A stretch of 64,000 nt of DNA, from the NCBI GenBank assembly GCA_016716385.1, contig JADJWL010000010.1, forward strand, positions 124,001 to 188,000, in the 5' to 3' direction. The number at the start of each line of letters is the position of its first letter. The first letter of the stretch is position 1. Positions 8,333 to 16,800 of this stretch are shown piece after piece. The stretch is from Bryobacterales bacterium. Lineage in GTDB: Bacteria > Acidobacteriota > Terriglobia > Bryobacterales > Bryobacteraceae. The notes below the pieces were generated by a model that was not told the origin of the DNA, did not search any database, and worked only from the letters and a program-made list of their open reading frames with translations. The position numbers and the translations under genes were made by a program.

Positions 8333-10495
8333 CTATCGCACCGCGGAGAGAAAGGCCACGTGCCGCGGCGCCGCATCCTCTTCCGGCCGCAGGGCCGCCA
8401 CGCGGAACGCTCCAGCCGCCGTCTGGTAGGCGGCCGCCGTGCGCCTGTAGGTTTCCAATGCCCTCGCCGGCGCCAATGGCCGTCCCAGCGGATCCAGCGG
8501 GTCCAGGATGTGCACCGGACGGGGCGCGAGCGCTCCCGCGACGTCAGGCAGGTCAAAGCTCTTGAGCGCACCGGGAATCACGCTCTCGAAGATCTGCATG
8601 TGCACCGGACTCCGCACCACGTCCATGTAAGCAGCCAGACCGTTTTCGAGCGACACGGCGTGGATGCGCTCATCGAGCGCCGCGGCCGCCAGCATCGGAG
8701 GCGCTCCGGCGAGTTTGCCGAAACCCGAGATGCGCGCCGTGTCCACTTCGGGATGCGCCGCCAGCACATCCACCGCGCGGGCGATGTCGCGCGCCCGCAG
8801 GCCCACCATCGTCTTGCCCAGCAGGATGGCGGTCATCGTCGTGTTGTAGTCGCCGAAGTACATCTCAAACGGACCGCCGCGGGCGATCTCCGTGCGCGTC
8901 TCGCCAAAGCCCCGCGCATCGACGGCCAGCACGACGAAGCCCGTGCGCACGAACGCCTCCCATTGCGCGCGTCCCGCTGACTTGCCGCGGCTGTCGATGG
9001 CGACCACCGCCGGCTTGCGGCCCGCCGGACTCGCCGGAACGTAGAGCAGACCGGGCAGCAGGATGCCCGGCTCGCTGTCGATCACCAGCTTTTCGATGCG
9101 ATAGCCATCCCGCTCGATCACGCCGTACGGATACGACGGTCCCGGCTGCGGCTTGCTGTACCCGCTCATCTCCCGCAGGGCGCGCACCACGTGCTCGCGG
9201 TATCCGGCGGACCCCGGAGCGGGCCATTGCGCCGCCAGCGACTCGGCATGGCGCAGGTTCAGGCTGTGGACGGTCTCGCCCCGGAAGCTCGTGACGACCT
9301 GCCCGGTTCGCGTGGCAAACAATTCCTGCTCGCTCGCGATCTCGATTTCCGGTTCCTCGCGGTCGCCGGGTGCATTCTTCAAATGCCGTCCGAACCACTC
9401 GTACGCCGCCACCCGCCGCGGCTTCGAGTACCCGTGCCCGTCGTCGGCGTCGACCATCGCCATTCTTTCGGCGGCGCGCAGGCTGTCGTACGCGCGGCTG
9501 GCTTCGCGGTAAGTCTGGCGCGCGCCGGCAATGGAGAAGAAATCGCGGATCGCCGAGAGCATCAGGTAGGGCTTGGGCGCGAAGGCGAGGACGAAGTCGG
9601 GATGATCGAAACCGGCTCCGATCCAGTTCGGGAAGACCTGTTCGGCGTCCTGCGGGCCGATACTGTCGAGCAGGTGGCCCCAAGATGTCAGATAGCAGGA
9701 CGGCGCCGCCACGTGAAACCGGTCGTCGAGGGCGCCGAGATACGCCGTGTGCGTGCCGCCGCCGGAGTTGCCTGTCAGCCCGACGCGCGTCTTGTCCGCC
9801 TCGGGCCGAGACAGCAGATAGTCGAGCGCGCGGATTCCGTCCCAGATCGTGTATCGCGCGAAATGCTGGCCGGTGAGCAGCGCCTGGATGCCCTGCACCG
9901 TGTGCTCGGTCGTCGACTGAATGAGCTTCGCGCGCGCGAAGTCGGGATCCCAGAGTTGCACGCGTTCGCCCTGTCCGGCCGGGTCCCACGTGAGGCAGAT
10001 GTAGCCCTTCGTCGCGAGGCTTCCCAGGACCTGCTGCCACGCCGGATACGATTTGCCGCCCGGTTCATGCCCCAGCGGAAACAGGATCGCCGGGTACGGA
10101 GGCTGTCCCCGCTTCGGGACGTAGAGATTCGCCGTCACGTGGAATCCCGGCCGGCTCTCGAACACGATCTTCTCGATCCGGTAATGCGGGCGCTCGATCG
10201 TGCCGGTGACGCGCGGATCGAGCGGCGTGCGTTCCGGCAATCCGCCGATCGCCGCCAGCATCCCTTCGCGCACCTCGCGCCGCCGGGCGTCGATGCCGGC
10301 TTGCGTCGTGAGATTCTCCGCCATCGCGCGCCGCTCCGCGAGGCGCGCGTGCGCCTGCTGCTTGAGATGGTTTGCCAGGGCGCTCCGGAGGTGGCGCGCC
10401 TCGGTGAGGCTGCCGTAGAAATCCAGGTCGGAAACGTTCTGTGCAGCGGCAGTAGTGCACAAAGCGACAATGGCGAGGAGAAACGCGCGGGTCAT
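8333..10495 (-). CDS. Secreted double-domain alpha/beta-hydrolase (acetyl xylan esterase-like)
   Basis: A 720-aa exported protein, signal peptide MTRAFLLAIVALCTTAAAQ. Residues about 85-400 form an alpha/beta-hydrolase of the acetyl xylan esterase/dienelactone hydrolase type. It has strand motif PAILFPLGHEPGGK, nucleophile elbow TGNSGGGTH (predicted catalytic Ser) and a likely catalytic His in DADDGHGYS. A second copy of the fold covers about 420-720 (ILLPGLLYVPASP, GFVVLAVDARGFGE), but at the elbow position it reads SGFGKLAGAP, with no Ser, so that half is probably inactive. Related Bryobacterales proteins are annotated acetylxylan esterase or prolyl oligopeptidase family; the natural substrate is unknown. 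ATG 10495 is chosen for the signal peptide. It is divergent from the VWA gene. Confidence 0.8.
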   Translation of the reverse strand: MTRAFLLAIVALCTTAAAQNVSDLDFYGSLTEARHLRSALANHLKQQAHARLAERRAMAENLTTQAGIDARRREVREGMLAAIGGLPERTPLDPRVTGTIERPHYRIEKIVFESRPGFHVTANLYVPKRGQPPYPAILFPLGHEPGGKSYPAWQQVLGSLATKGYICLTWDPAGQGERVQLWDPDFARAKLIQSTTEHTVQGIQALLTGQHFARYTIWDGIRALDYLLSRPEADKTRVGLTGNSGGGTHTAYLGALDDRFHVAAPSCYLTSWGHLLDSIGPQDAEQVFPNWIGAGFDHPDFVLAFAPKPYLMLSAIRDFFSIAGARQTYREASRAYDSLRAAERMAMVDADDGHGYSKPRRVAAYEWFGRHLKNAPGDREEPEIEIASEQELFATRTGQVVTSFRGETVHSLNLRHAESLAAQWPAPGSAGYREHVVRALREMSGYSKPQPGPSYPYGVIERDGYRIEKLVIDSEPGILLPGLLYVPASPAGRKPAVVAIDSRGKSAGRAQWEAFVRTGFVVLAVDARGFGETRTEIARGGPFEMYFGDYNTTMTAILLGKTMVGLRARDIARAVDVLAAHPEVDTARISGFGKLAGAPPMLAAAALDERIHAVSLENGLAAYMDVVRSPVHMQIFESVIPGALKSFDLPDVAGALAPRPVHILDPLDPLGRPLAPARALETYRRTAAAYQTAAGAFRVAALRPEEDAAPRHVAFLSAVR

Positions 10496-10566
10496 GAGGA
10501 TCCTTGAAGTATACCCGCGGTTCAATCGGACGGAACGGGATAGGCGCATCGCACGTCCTCACAGCG

Positions 10567-11586
10567 ATGGGCCCCCGTCTGCTGCTGTGGCTTGCAGTCT
10601 TGGCTGTGGGACTTTCGGCCCAGGAGACGCCTGTCTTCCAGGTCGATGTCGACGTTGTCCAGATCTTCGCGGCCGTACGAGACCGCGATGGCCGCGTCGC
10701 GACGGACTTGAGCCGGGAAGATTTCGTCCTGGAGCTGGACGGCGCGCCTCAGGAGATTCGCTACTTCGCCCGCCAGAGCGACCTGCCACTCACCATCGGC
10801 ATTCTCGTCGACACCAGCCTGAGCCAGCGCCGCCTGATGAAGGATCAGCGAACCGCGTCCGTGCGGTTTCTGCGGCAGGTGCTGCGGCCGGACGTCGACC
10901 AAGCGTTCGTCATCCGGTTCGACCGCGAGGCGGAACTCGTGCAGGACGTGACTGGTACGGCCGAGTTGATCGAGAAAGCGCTCAGTGGGCTGGACGTGCC
11001 CAGCCCGTTCGATCGCCGTCGCCGGCTGCTGCCGGAGGATGTCGCCAGCCATCAGTTTCCGGGGAGGCGGCGGCGTGCGCCGGGCAGCCGCGGCCCAGCC
11101 CGGGTGGCCGGCACCGTTCTGTACGACGCCGTCTTTCTGGCCGCCGAAGACGTCCTCAGCTCGCAGACGGGCCGTAAGGCGCTTGTTCTGCTGTCCGACG
11201 GCGTCGACGTCGGGAGCAAGGTCAGCCTCGGGACGGCCATCGAATCAGCCCAGCGCCACGATGCGATCGTCTACAGCGTCCGTTACTACGACCGCAAAGC
11301 TTATGCGCGGTTCGGTGGACGGGGTGGCAAGAGCGAAACCACTTTGACACGTCTGGCGGACGAATCCGGAGGGCGCATGTTCGAGGTCTCAGACAAGCTA
11401 CCACTCGAACGCATCTTCACCACGATCCAGGAGGAGTTGCGAAACCAGTACAGCATCGGCTTTGTGCCTTCGGATACTGCCAGGGCCGGCTACCGGAAAA
11501 TTCAGCTCCGGACGATAGACACGCGCCTGAAGGTTCAGACGCGCGACGGCTATTACGCGGACCATCCTCCGGCGAAGGCCCGCTGA
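10567..11586 (+). CDS. VWFA-related acidobacterial domain protein
   Basis: A 339-aa exported protein with signal MGPRLLLWLAVLAVGLSAQE. It begins with the acidobacterial motif V-D-V-D-V-V-Q-I-F-A-A-V-R-D, then DLSREDFVLELDG, characteristic of the TIGR03436 family. It has a von Willebrand A fold with the metal-ion-dependent adhesion site DTSLS at residues 82-86 (DxSxS), a later Thr/Asp region (LLSDGVDVGSK) and the C-terminal RNQYSIGFVPS...YRKIQLR pattern. The probable role is metal-dependent binding of a protein partner outside the cytoplasm; the partner is unknown. The start ATG 10567 is chosen over an upstream in-frame ATG at 10504 because it begins the signal peptide. Confidence 0.9.
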   Translation: MGPRLLLWLAVLAVGLSAQETPVFQVDVDVVQIFAAVRDRDGRVATDLSREDFVLELDGAPQEIRYFARQSDLPLTIGILVDTSLSQRRLMKDQRTASVRFLRQVLRPDVDQAFVIRFDREAELVQDVTGTAELIEKALSGLDVPSPFDRRRRLLPEDVASHQFPGRRRRAPGSRGPARVAGTVLYDAVFLAAEDVLSSQTGRKALVLLSDGVDVGSKVSLGTAIESAQRHDAIVYSVRYYDRKAYARFGGRGGKSETTLTRLADESGGRMFEVSDKLPLERIFTTIQEELRNQYSIGFVPSDTARAGYRKIQLRTIDTRLKVQTRDGYYADHPPAKAR

Positions 11587-11661
11587 CCGAGTTGTGTCCG
11601 GCCCCCGGATTGTGATTCTCTAGGAGGTCACAGCAATCATCCCGAGGAGTCACGAAGTCTA

Positions 11662-13524
11662 ATGATCCGCACCCTACTTGTCTGTACCGTCCTGCTGCTG
11701 CCGGCGCTCGCGCCCGCCCAATCCGGAATGCGCATCAGCAAGCCGATGACCGCGCCCGAATGGGCGCTCCTCCAACGCGAGCTGCTGCAGCAGAACTCGG
11801 CCGCAGCCGACCTCTTCGCCGAACGCTACGTCGATTCGCGCGGCTACCTGCTCCACACCCCGCGCTGGGGAACTCTCGACGGTCCCGACGATGCTATCGA
11901 GACCTTCTACAACTGGACGCTGCTCCACGCGCTCGGCGGATCCGACTCCGTGCTCGAGCACTACAAACGGGCGCAGGAGGGCCACTGGCAGCAGTACAAG
12001 GAACTGCGCACCGAGTTGACCAAGCTCTCCGAGCACGGCTCCTACTACAAGGAGTTCATCACGCAGTCGGACTGGTTCCACACCGGCGAAGGCATGCGCG
12101 GCTTCATGTTCCTCGGCCTGTCCGAGCCGAACAACGAAGTCTTCCGCACGCGGATGAAGCGCTTCGCCGGGATGTATATGAACGAAGATCCGGAGGCGCC
12201 CAACTACGATCCTGAGAAGAAGCTGATCAAGAGCATCTGGACCGGCAGCAAGGGTCCGATGCTGCACAAGGCGACCACCTACGACTGGGTGGGCGATCCC
12301 GTGCCGGGCAGCTTCCACCTGCTGCACAACGAGGCCGGATACGGCAAGCTGCTGAACCTCGAAGCGTATTACCCGAAGATGCTGGCGCACTGCGACGAGT
12401 ACCTCGACAGCGTGGGCGATCATCCGCTGAACCTCGCCGCGACCAACCTCGCGCTGAACGCCTACATGCTGACCGGCGACGAGAAGTACCGCAACTGGGT
12501 GAAGGAGTACGTAGGCGCCTGGAAAGAGCGGACCGCGGCCGCGGGCGGGAATATTCCGTCGAACGTCGGGCTCGACGGCAAGCCTGGCGGCGAATACAAC
12601 GGCCAGTGGTGGAAGGGTACCTATGGCTGGAACTTCACCATCTTCGACGGCGAGATCGAAAAGATCGCGCACCGCAACACCGTCACCTCAGGCGCGTGGC
12701 CGGGCTTCAGCAACGCGTTTCTGATGACAGGCGACCCGTCGTTCATCGGCGTGCTGCGGAAGCAGATGGACAACATCTACGCGGCGAAGAAGGTGGAGAA
12801 CGGTCGGGAGCTGCTGCCGCGAATGTACGGCGACCCGAACGGCTACAAGCACAACGGTGCGCCGAGCTGGTATCAGCACGGGCCGTCGGTCTACGGTGGA
12901 CGACTGACCGAAATCTACCTCTGGTCAATGGACCGTAAGGACTTCGAGCGGGTCCCGAAAGAAGGCTGGATCGCCTATCTCGAAGGGCAGGATCCGGAGT
13001 ACCCGGTGAAGGCGCTGCGCCGCGACCTGGAGCGCGTGCGGCGGCAGGTCGAGCGCTTCCGCACCGACGACACCACCGCCGACACGCGGCTGGCGGACTA
13101 CCTGCTCGGATTGCAGCCGGTTGCGACCGATGCGCTCACCAATCTTACGGTGGGTGGCCACTTCGCGGGACGCATCTGGACGCTGCACAGCCGCTTCCGC
13201 TATTTCGACGCCGAAGGGCAGCGGGCCGGTCTGCCGCCCGATGTCAGCGCGCTGGTCGAAAAACTCTCGGCGGACTCCGCCACGGTGACCGTCGTCAACG
13301 TAGGCGGTGTCCATCCGCGGACGCTCGTCATCCAGGCGGGCGGCTACGGCGAGCATCACTTCGACTCCGTCACGGTAGACGGCAAGACGACGCCGGTCAA
13401 CGGCTCCTCGCTCACGGTGCGCCTGGAACCCGGCGCGGGCGCCAAGCTCGAGTTCAAGATGGCGCGCTACAAGAACGCTCCGACGCTCGCGTTCCCCTGG
13501 GACCGCGCCTGGTATACGAAGTAG
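11662..13524 (+). CDS. Secreted protein of unknown function, possible alpha/alpha-barrel
   Basis: A 620-aa protein with a clean signal peptide (MIRTLLVCTVLLLPALAPAQS). I do not recognise the family. The body (about 30-470) is rich in Trp, Tyr and His, with helix-like segments such as FYNWTLLHALGG, NLAATNLALNAYMLTGDEKYRNWVKEY and GAWPGFSNAFLMTGD. This spacing resembles six-hairpin glycosidases and polysaccharide lyases. The C-terminal 110 residues (TVTVVNVGGVHPRTLVIQAGG...VRLEPGAGAKLEFKMARY) look like a beta-sandwich. A role in handling an extracellular carbohydrate is inference from that architecture only. It lies 75 bases after the VWA gene on the same strand; GAGGAG at 11644-11649 is a somewhat distant ribosome site. 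Confidence 0.7.
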   Translation: MIRTLLVCTVLLLPALAPAQSGMRISKPMTAPEWALLQRELLQQNSAAADLFAERYVDSRGYLLHTPRWGTLDGPDDAIETFYNWTLLHALGGSDSVLEHYKRAQEGHWQQYKELRTELTKLSEHGSYYKEFITQSDWFHTGEGMRGFMFLGLSEPNNEVFRTRMKRFAGMYMNEDPEAPNYDPEKKLIKSIWTGSKGPMLHKATTYDWVGDPVPGSFHLLHNEAGYGKLLNLEAYYPKMLAHCDEYLDSVGDHPLNLAATNLALNAYMLTGDEKYRNWVKEYVGAWKERTAAAGGNIPSNVGLDGKPGGEYNGQWWKGTYGWNFTIFDGEIEKIAHRNTVTSGAWPGFSNAFLMTGDPSFIGVLRKQMDNIYAAKKVENGRELLPRMYGDPNGYKHNGAPSWYQHGPSVYGGRLTEIYLWSMDRKDFERVPKEGWIAYLEGQDPEYPVKALRRDLERVRRQVERFRTDDTTADTRLADYLLGLQPVATDALTNLTVGGHFAGRIWTLHSRFRYFDAEGQRAGLPPDVSALVEKLSADSATVTVVNVGGVHPRTLVIQAGGYGEHHFDSVTVDGKTTPVNGSSLTVRLEPGAGAKLEFKMARYKNAPTLAFPWDRAWYTK

Positions 13525-13525
13525 T

Positions 13526-14560
13526 TCACTCCCGGCACATGCGGGCGGTGCGGGACCACGGCGCCGTGGTCTCGTACCGTTCGCGCACGGGGTCCGGGCG
13601 GATCAGGTTCGTCAGCCGGTCAATACGCTCCGGAAGGTTGGGGTGTGTGAGCAGCGGATCGAAGCCCTTGGGGGGCTGAAACGATTCCTGCTCCATCACG
13701 CGGTAGATTTCGATCATCGCGGATGCGTCCAGTCGCGCCGCTTCCATGAGCCGCAAGCCTGCCGTGTCGGCTTCCTCTTCGTCCTGCCGCCTGTACCGCA
13801 ACACTCCCAGCGATCCTACCGCTTTGGCCGCCGCCGGGATCTCCGCTCCGCCCGTCACGACTGCGGTCAGCAGCAGCCGGAACGAGGCGTCGCGTAGCAC
13901 CGCGCGGGTCGCGTGGCGCAGTTCCACGTGCTGCATCTCGTGCGCCAGGACGCCCGCGAGTTGCTCGGGGCTCCCTGTCTTCTCGAGCAATCCTGAGTGG
14001 ACGATGAGAGCGCCGCCCGGCAGTGCGAACGCATTGAACGACGGCTCGCGGATCACGGCGACCCGATACTCGTACGGCGACTCCGGAAGTGCGGCCGCGA
14101 GGTGCGCGGCCAGGCGGGCGATCTCCGCGTTTCCTGTCTCGTCGGTGCAGACGCTCTCCGGAGCGACCATCTCCTTGTAGATCGCCTCGCCCAACGCGAC
14201 TTCCCATGAAGGCGGGACCGCCGCCGCGCCGGCGCGCGCCAGGGCGGGCAGGCCCTTGAGGTACAGCAGGAAAAGCACGGCCATCAGCGACAGGACAAAG
14301 CCGGTGGCACGGTACGCGGCTGTTCGGGCGCCGGTTGGCGGAAGCGCGGCCAGGATCGAGGCATCGCGGAGCACGACAGCTTCGACGCCATGTTCGAGCC
14401 GAACTACTGGACGGCGGGAGGCAATCCGCAGGCCGGATGCGTCCCACCAGCGCGTCGTGCCGTCGTCGAGCGCCAGCAGAAGGCCGGAGTCCGTCACCTG
14501 GATGGTGACCGCGCGGCTCCGCGCCGTGACACCATCGTAGTAGGCCGCTGCCCAGTTCAC
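13526..14560 (-). CDS. M48-family metallopeptidase, membrane-anchored
   Basis: A 344-aa protein with one clear membrane segment (about 86-106, GFVLSLMAVLFLLYLKGLPAL) and an M48 catalytic domain from about 120. The zinc site is HEMQH (His207, Glu208, His211) in LAGVLAHEMQHVELRHATRAV. The third ligand Glu is in the downstream EEEADTAGLRLM motif. NAFALPGGALIVHSGLL is also diagnostic of M48. The first 80 residues (an Asn-Trp start, beta-rich) are family-specific. It starts with GTG at 14560, 7 bases after the stop of the DUF898 gene, so the two are very likely co-translated. DUF898 proteins and M48 peptidases are often neighbours, which supports a shared membrane-quality or envelope role (inference). 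Confidence 0.9.
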   Translation of the reverse strand: MNWAAAYYDGVTARSRAVTIQVTDSGLLLALDDGTTRWWDASGLRIASRRPVVRLEHGVEAVVLRDASILAALPPTGARTAAYRATGFVLSLMAVLFLLYLKGLPALARAGAAAVPPSWEVALGEAIYKEMVAPESVCTDETGNAEIARLAAHLAAALPESPYEYRVAVIREPSFNAFALPGGALIVHSGLLEKTGSPEQLAGVLAHEMQHVELRHATRAVLRDASFRLLLTAVVTGGAEIPAAAKAVGSLGVLRYRRQDEEEADTAGLRLMEAARLDASAMIEIYRVMEQESFQPPKGFDPLLTHPNLPERIDRLTNLIRPDPVRERYETTAPWSRTARMCRE

Positions 14561-14567
14561 TGATGCG

Positions 14568-15599
14568 TCACAGTCCGACGTCGAGATCCAGCGCGTCCGC
14601 CAGACCTTCGCCGAAAGCGGTTGCCGGCCGTGCTTCCTGCCGGATGGCTTCCCAGTTGAGGTCGCCGGAGACGCTCAGGTGGTCGGCGAAGAAGCGGATG
14701 TTCCGCAGGACAGTCCAGGGGTAGGTGATGCCCAGCGTGACAATCATCAACAAAATGTTCCCGACAGTGAGCCCGAACAACCCGCCTCCTTGCACTTCCG
14801 ATTGCAGCCGGAGGCTGCCGGTGCGCAGCCGCGACCAGCAATAGCGCGTGCGCGCCGCATTGAACCAGAAGAACGAGATGCCCAGGGTCGGCAGCGCCAG
14901 GACGAGCGCAATCAGGTAGGGCACGATCAGTTCCTGTCCGTCCCCCTCGAACGCAAATGCCTCGTTCCCGTAGAAAGTGTTGCGCGCGAAGAAGGCGAAG
15001 ATGTTCACGAGGAACACCGGGCTGTAGATCCCCAGCGTGAGAACGCTGAGCAGCACGCCCTTTACGAAGATGCCAAGCAGAGCGCCATATTCGCCGCGGA
15101 ACGAAAACCGGACGCCGCGATAGGACGTCCGGCTCAGCCGGTAGCGCGCCGCCCCCACCATGGCAAACGGCACGAGCAGCGCGATCGTGGCGTACACGCC
15201 CAGGGCGATGACCGGCGATGCCTTCTCCGGGGGAATTCCCGCCGATTGCAGCGCGAAAACAGCCGCCACCAGCGCCAGGATGGCGACGGCCCCCGCGGCC
15301 AGCAGCTTCAGACGGCTGATCAGCAGCTCCATCCCGGTGCCGTGGTACGAGAAGAACTCTCCGTCGAGCCCGAAATGGCTCCACAGGTATTGCCGCACGC
15401 GCGTCTTGGCCCAGGCGGAATAGATCCCGAGCGTGAGAACCGTGAGCAGCACGTTCTTCAGGAACAGCAGGAAGAACGCTCCACCGTCGGCACGGAAATC
15501 GGGGTGGCGGGCCGCGTCCGTTGCGAGAGGCGCGCCGCACGCGCCGCAGAAGCGCGCCTGCTCCGGGACCTCACCGCCGCACGTCTGGCAGAACATCAT
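14568..15599 (-). CDS. DUF898 (YjgN-like) integral membrane protein with zinc ribbon
   Basis: A 343-aa protein. Residues 1-25 form a zinc ribbon (FCQTCGG...ARFCGACG, two CxxC pairs). Then come the repeated DUF898 units: LLTVLTLGIYSAWAKTRVRQYLWSH near 50, LLSVLTLGIYSPVFLVNI near 190 and LMIVTLGITYPWTVLRN near 290, with FSYHGTG and FSFRGEYG strand motifs. I count six to eight hydrophobic segments. The function of DUF898/YjgN is unknown. The ATG at 15599 abuts the stop of the SelA-like gene (15600), and the M48 gene follows after 7 bases, making one expression unit. The added zinc ribbon suggests a cytoplasmic N-terminal contact point (inference). Confidence 0.87.
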   Translation of the reverse strand: MMFCQTCGGEVPEQARFCGACGAPLATDAARHPDFRADGGAFFLLFLKNVLLTVLTLGIYSAWAKTRVRQYLWSHFGLDGEFFSYHGTGMELLISRLKLLAAGAVAILALVAAVFALQSAGIPPEKASPVIALGVYATIALLVPFAMVGAARYRLSRTSYRGVRFSFRGEYGALLGIFVKGVLLSVLTLGIYSPVFLVNIFAFFARNTFYGNEAFAFEGDGQELIVPYLIALVLALPTLGISFFWFNAARTRYCWSRLRTGSLRLQSEVQGGGLFGLTVGNILLMIVTLGITYPWTVLRNIRFFADHLSVSGDLNWEAIRQEARPATAFGEGLADALDLDVGL

Positions 15600-16790
15600 C
15601 TATACTCCCAGCACTTCGGCCACCCGGCGTCCCACGATCTCAGCCTCGCCTTCCTGCAGCATCCAACTGGCGATCTCCAGGCCTTCGAACTGCGGCCTCG
15701 GGACCAGTTCAATCGAAGGTTCGCCGTCGCGCAGCTTCTGCTGCGCTTCCGCTGGCGTGAGCTGGATTGAAGTGTCCCACGAGACGCGCAGGTGCGGCAC
15801 GGCGTTGGCGATCTCTGGAACGTACAGCGCGGTCTTCACGCCCCGTACCTTCGCAACTGGCGTCTGGATCGTTTCCACCCACTGCTCCCACTTGCGGTAG
15901 AGCGCGTGATGGTCCTCCCGCAAAAAGGACTCGAGCGCCACCAGCATCGCCACCATCTCTTCCTTGTTCACCTTGCAGGACCGGCCAATGGTATCGCTGT
16001 GTGGTGACGTGTTCAGGCGCGCGGCGGCGATCAGATCGGGGCGTCCCACCAGGATGCCGGCCGACTGCGGACCGCGGATGCCCTTGCCGCCGGACACGCA
16101 GACCAGATCGAACCCCATGCGGATCGGCTTCAGCAGGTTCTCGATAGGCGGGACATCCGCCGCGGCATCGTTGAACGTCGGGAGGCCGTGCTTTCTGCCG
16201 ATCTGCACAAACTCTTCCATGCGCACCTGCCCGAGCGGGTCGGACTTGTTGAGGAAGAGCAGCATTGCGGTCTTGGGGCCGATGGCTTTTTCAACCTCTT
16301 CGCGCGTCTCGACTTCGACAAGTTTGACGCCGGTCGCGCGCACCAAGTGATCGTACGGGAAGCGGTGCGATTTCTGGACGACCACTTCGGTCTTCATGCC
16401 GGTCAGATCGGGCAGCCGCAGGATCTTCTCCGGATCTTTTCCAGTGAGCACGCCGGCCGTGCCGCAGAGCAGTCCGGCGGCCGCGCCCGACGGCACCATC
16501 GCCGCGGGAGCGCCGAGCAGCGACGCGATTCGCTGCCCGATCGCGTCGTGCAGTTCGTCGAGGCGGACGAAACGGGTCGACATTGCCTGAATGGCGGCGA
16601 CCGCCTCGGGACGCATGAGCGATGCCGTGAACATGGTGTAGGCGCCGGAGGCGTTGATGACGGGCCGTACGCCCAGTTCCTTCAGGAAGTCCCGCACGGG
16701 GGCGGGCGGGGCTGTCGCGGTGCAGCCGGCGAGGGCAGGAAGCGTGGCGGCGGCCTGCAAGGCGCGGCGGCGGGAAACGCGTGTGCTCAT
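15600..16790 (-). CDS. SelA-like PLP-dependent enzyme with Tat/lipoprotein-type N-terminus
   Basis: A 396-aa fold-type-I PLP enzyme of the SelA (selenocysteine synthase)/D-glucosaminate-6-phosphate ammonia-lyase-like group. Visible features are GVRPVINASGAYT near residue 40, PSGAAAGLLCGTAG for phosphate binding near 100, NDAAADVPP for the PLP-nitrogen Asp, and the Schiff-base lysine at about Lys236 (VSGGKGIRGPQSAG). The first 25 residues read TRVSRRRALQAAATLPALAGC. That combines twin arginines, a hydrophobic core and a lipobox-like LAGC, odd for an enzyme that normally works in the cytoplasm. True SelA is unlikely: no selB or tRNA-Sec is seen. It sits 10 bases after the M81 gene in a five-gene run. 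The substrate is unknown, perhaps an amino-sugar or amino acid. Confidence 0.82.
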   Translation of the reverse strand: MSTRVSRRRALQAAATLPALAGCTATAPPAPVRDFLKELGVRPVINASGAYTMFTASLMRPEAVAAIQAMSTRFVRLDELHDAIGQRIASLLGAPAAMVPSGAAAGLLCGTAGVLTGKDPEKILRLPDLTGMKTEVVVQKSHRFPYDHLVRATGVKLVEVETREEVEKAIGPKTAMLLFLNKSDPLGQVRMEEFVQIGRKHGLPTFNDAAADVPPIENLLKPIRMGFDLVCVSGGKGIRGPQSAGILVGRPDLIAAARLNTSPHSDTIGRSCKVNKEEMVAMLVALESFLREDHHALYRKWEQWVETIQTPVAKVRGVKTALYVPEIANAVPHLRVSWDTSIQLTPAEAQQKLRDGEPSIELVPRPQFEGLEIASWMLQEGEAEIVGRRVAEVLGV

Positions 16791-16800
16791 ACGCCCAAGC

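Noticed and set aside
6855..8429. Long + strand open frame (524 codons) opposite glmS and purS
   Set aside because: Complete overlap with highly conserved genes on the other strand; no signal or domain.
15600..16790. Assignment as selenocysteine synthase (selA)
   Set aside because: The protein carries an export signal, and no selB, selD or tRNA-Sec is in the window; it is better described as SelA-like.
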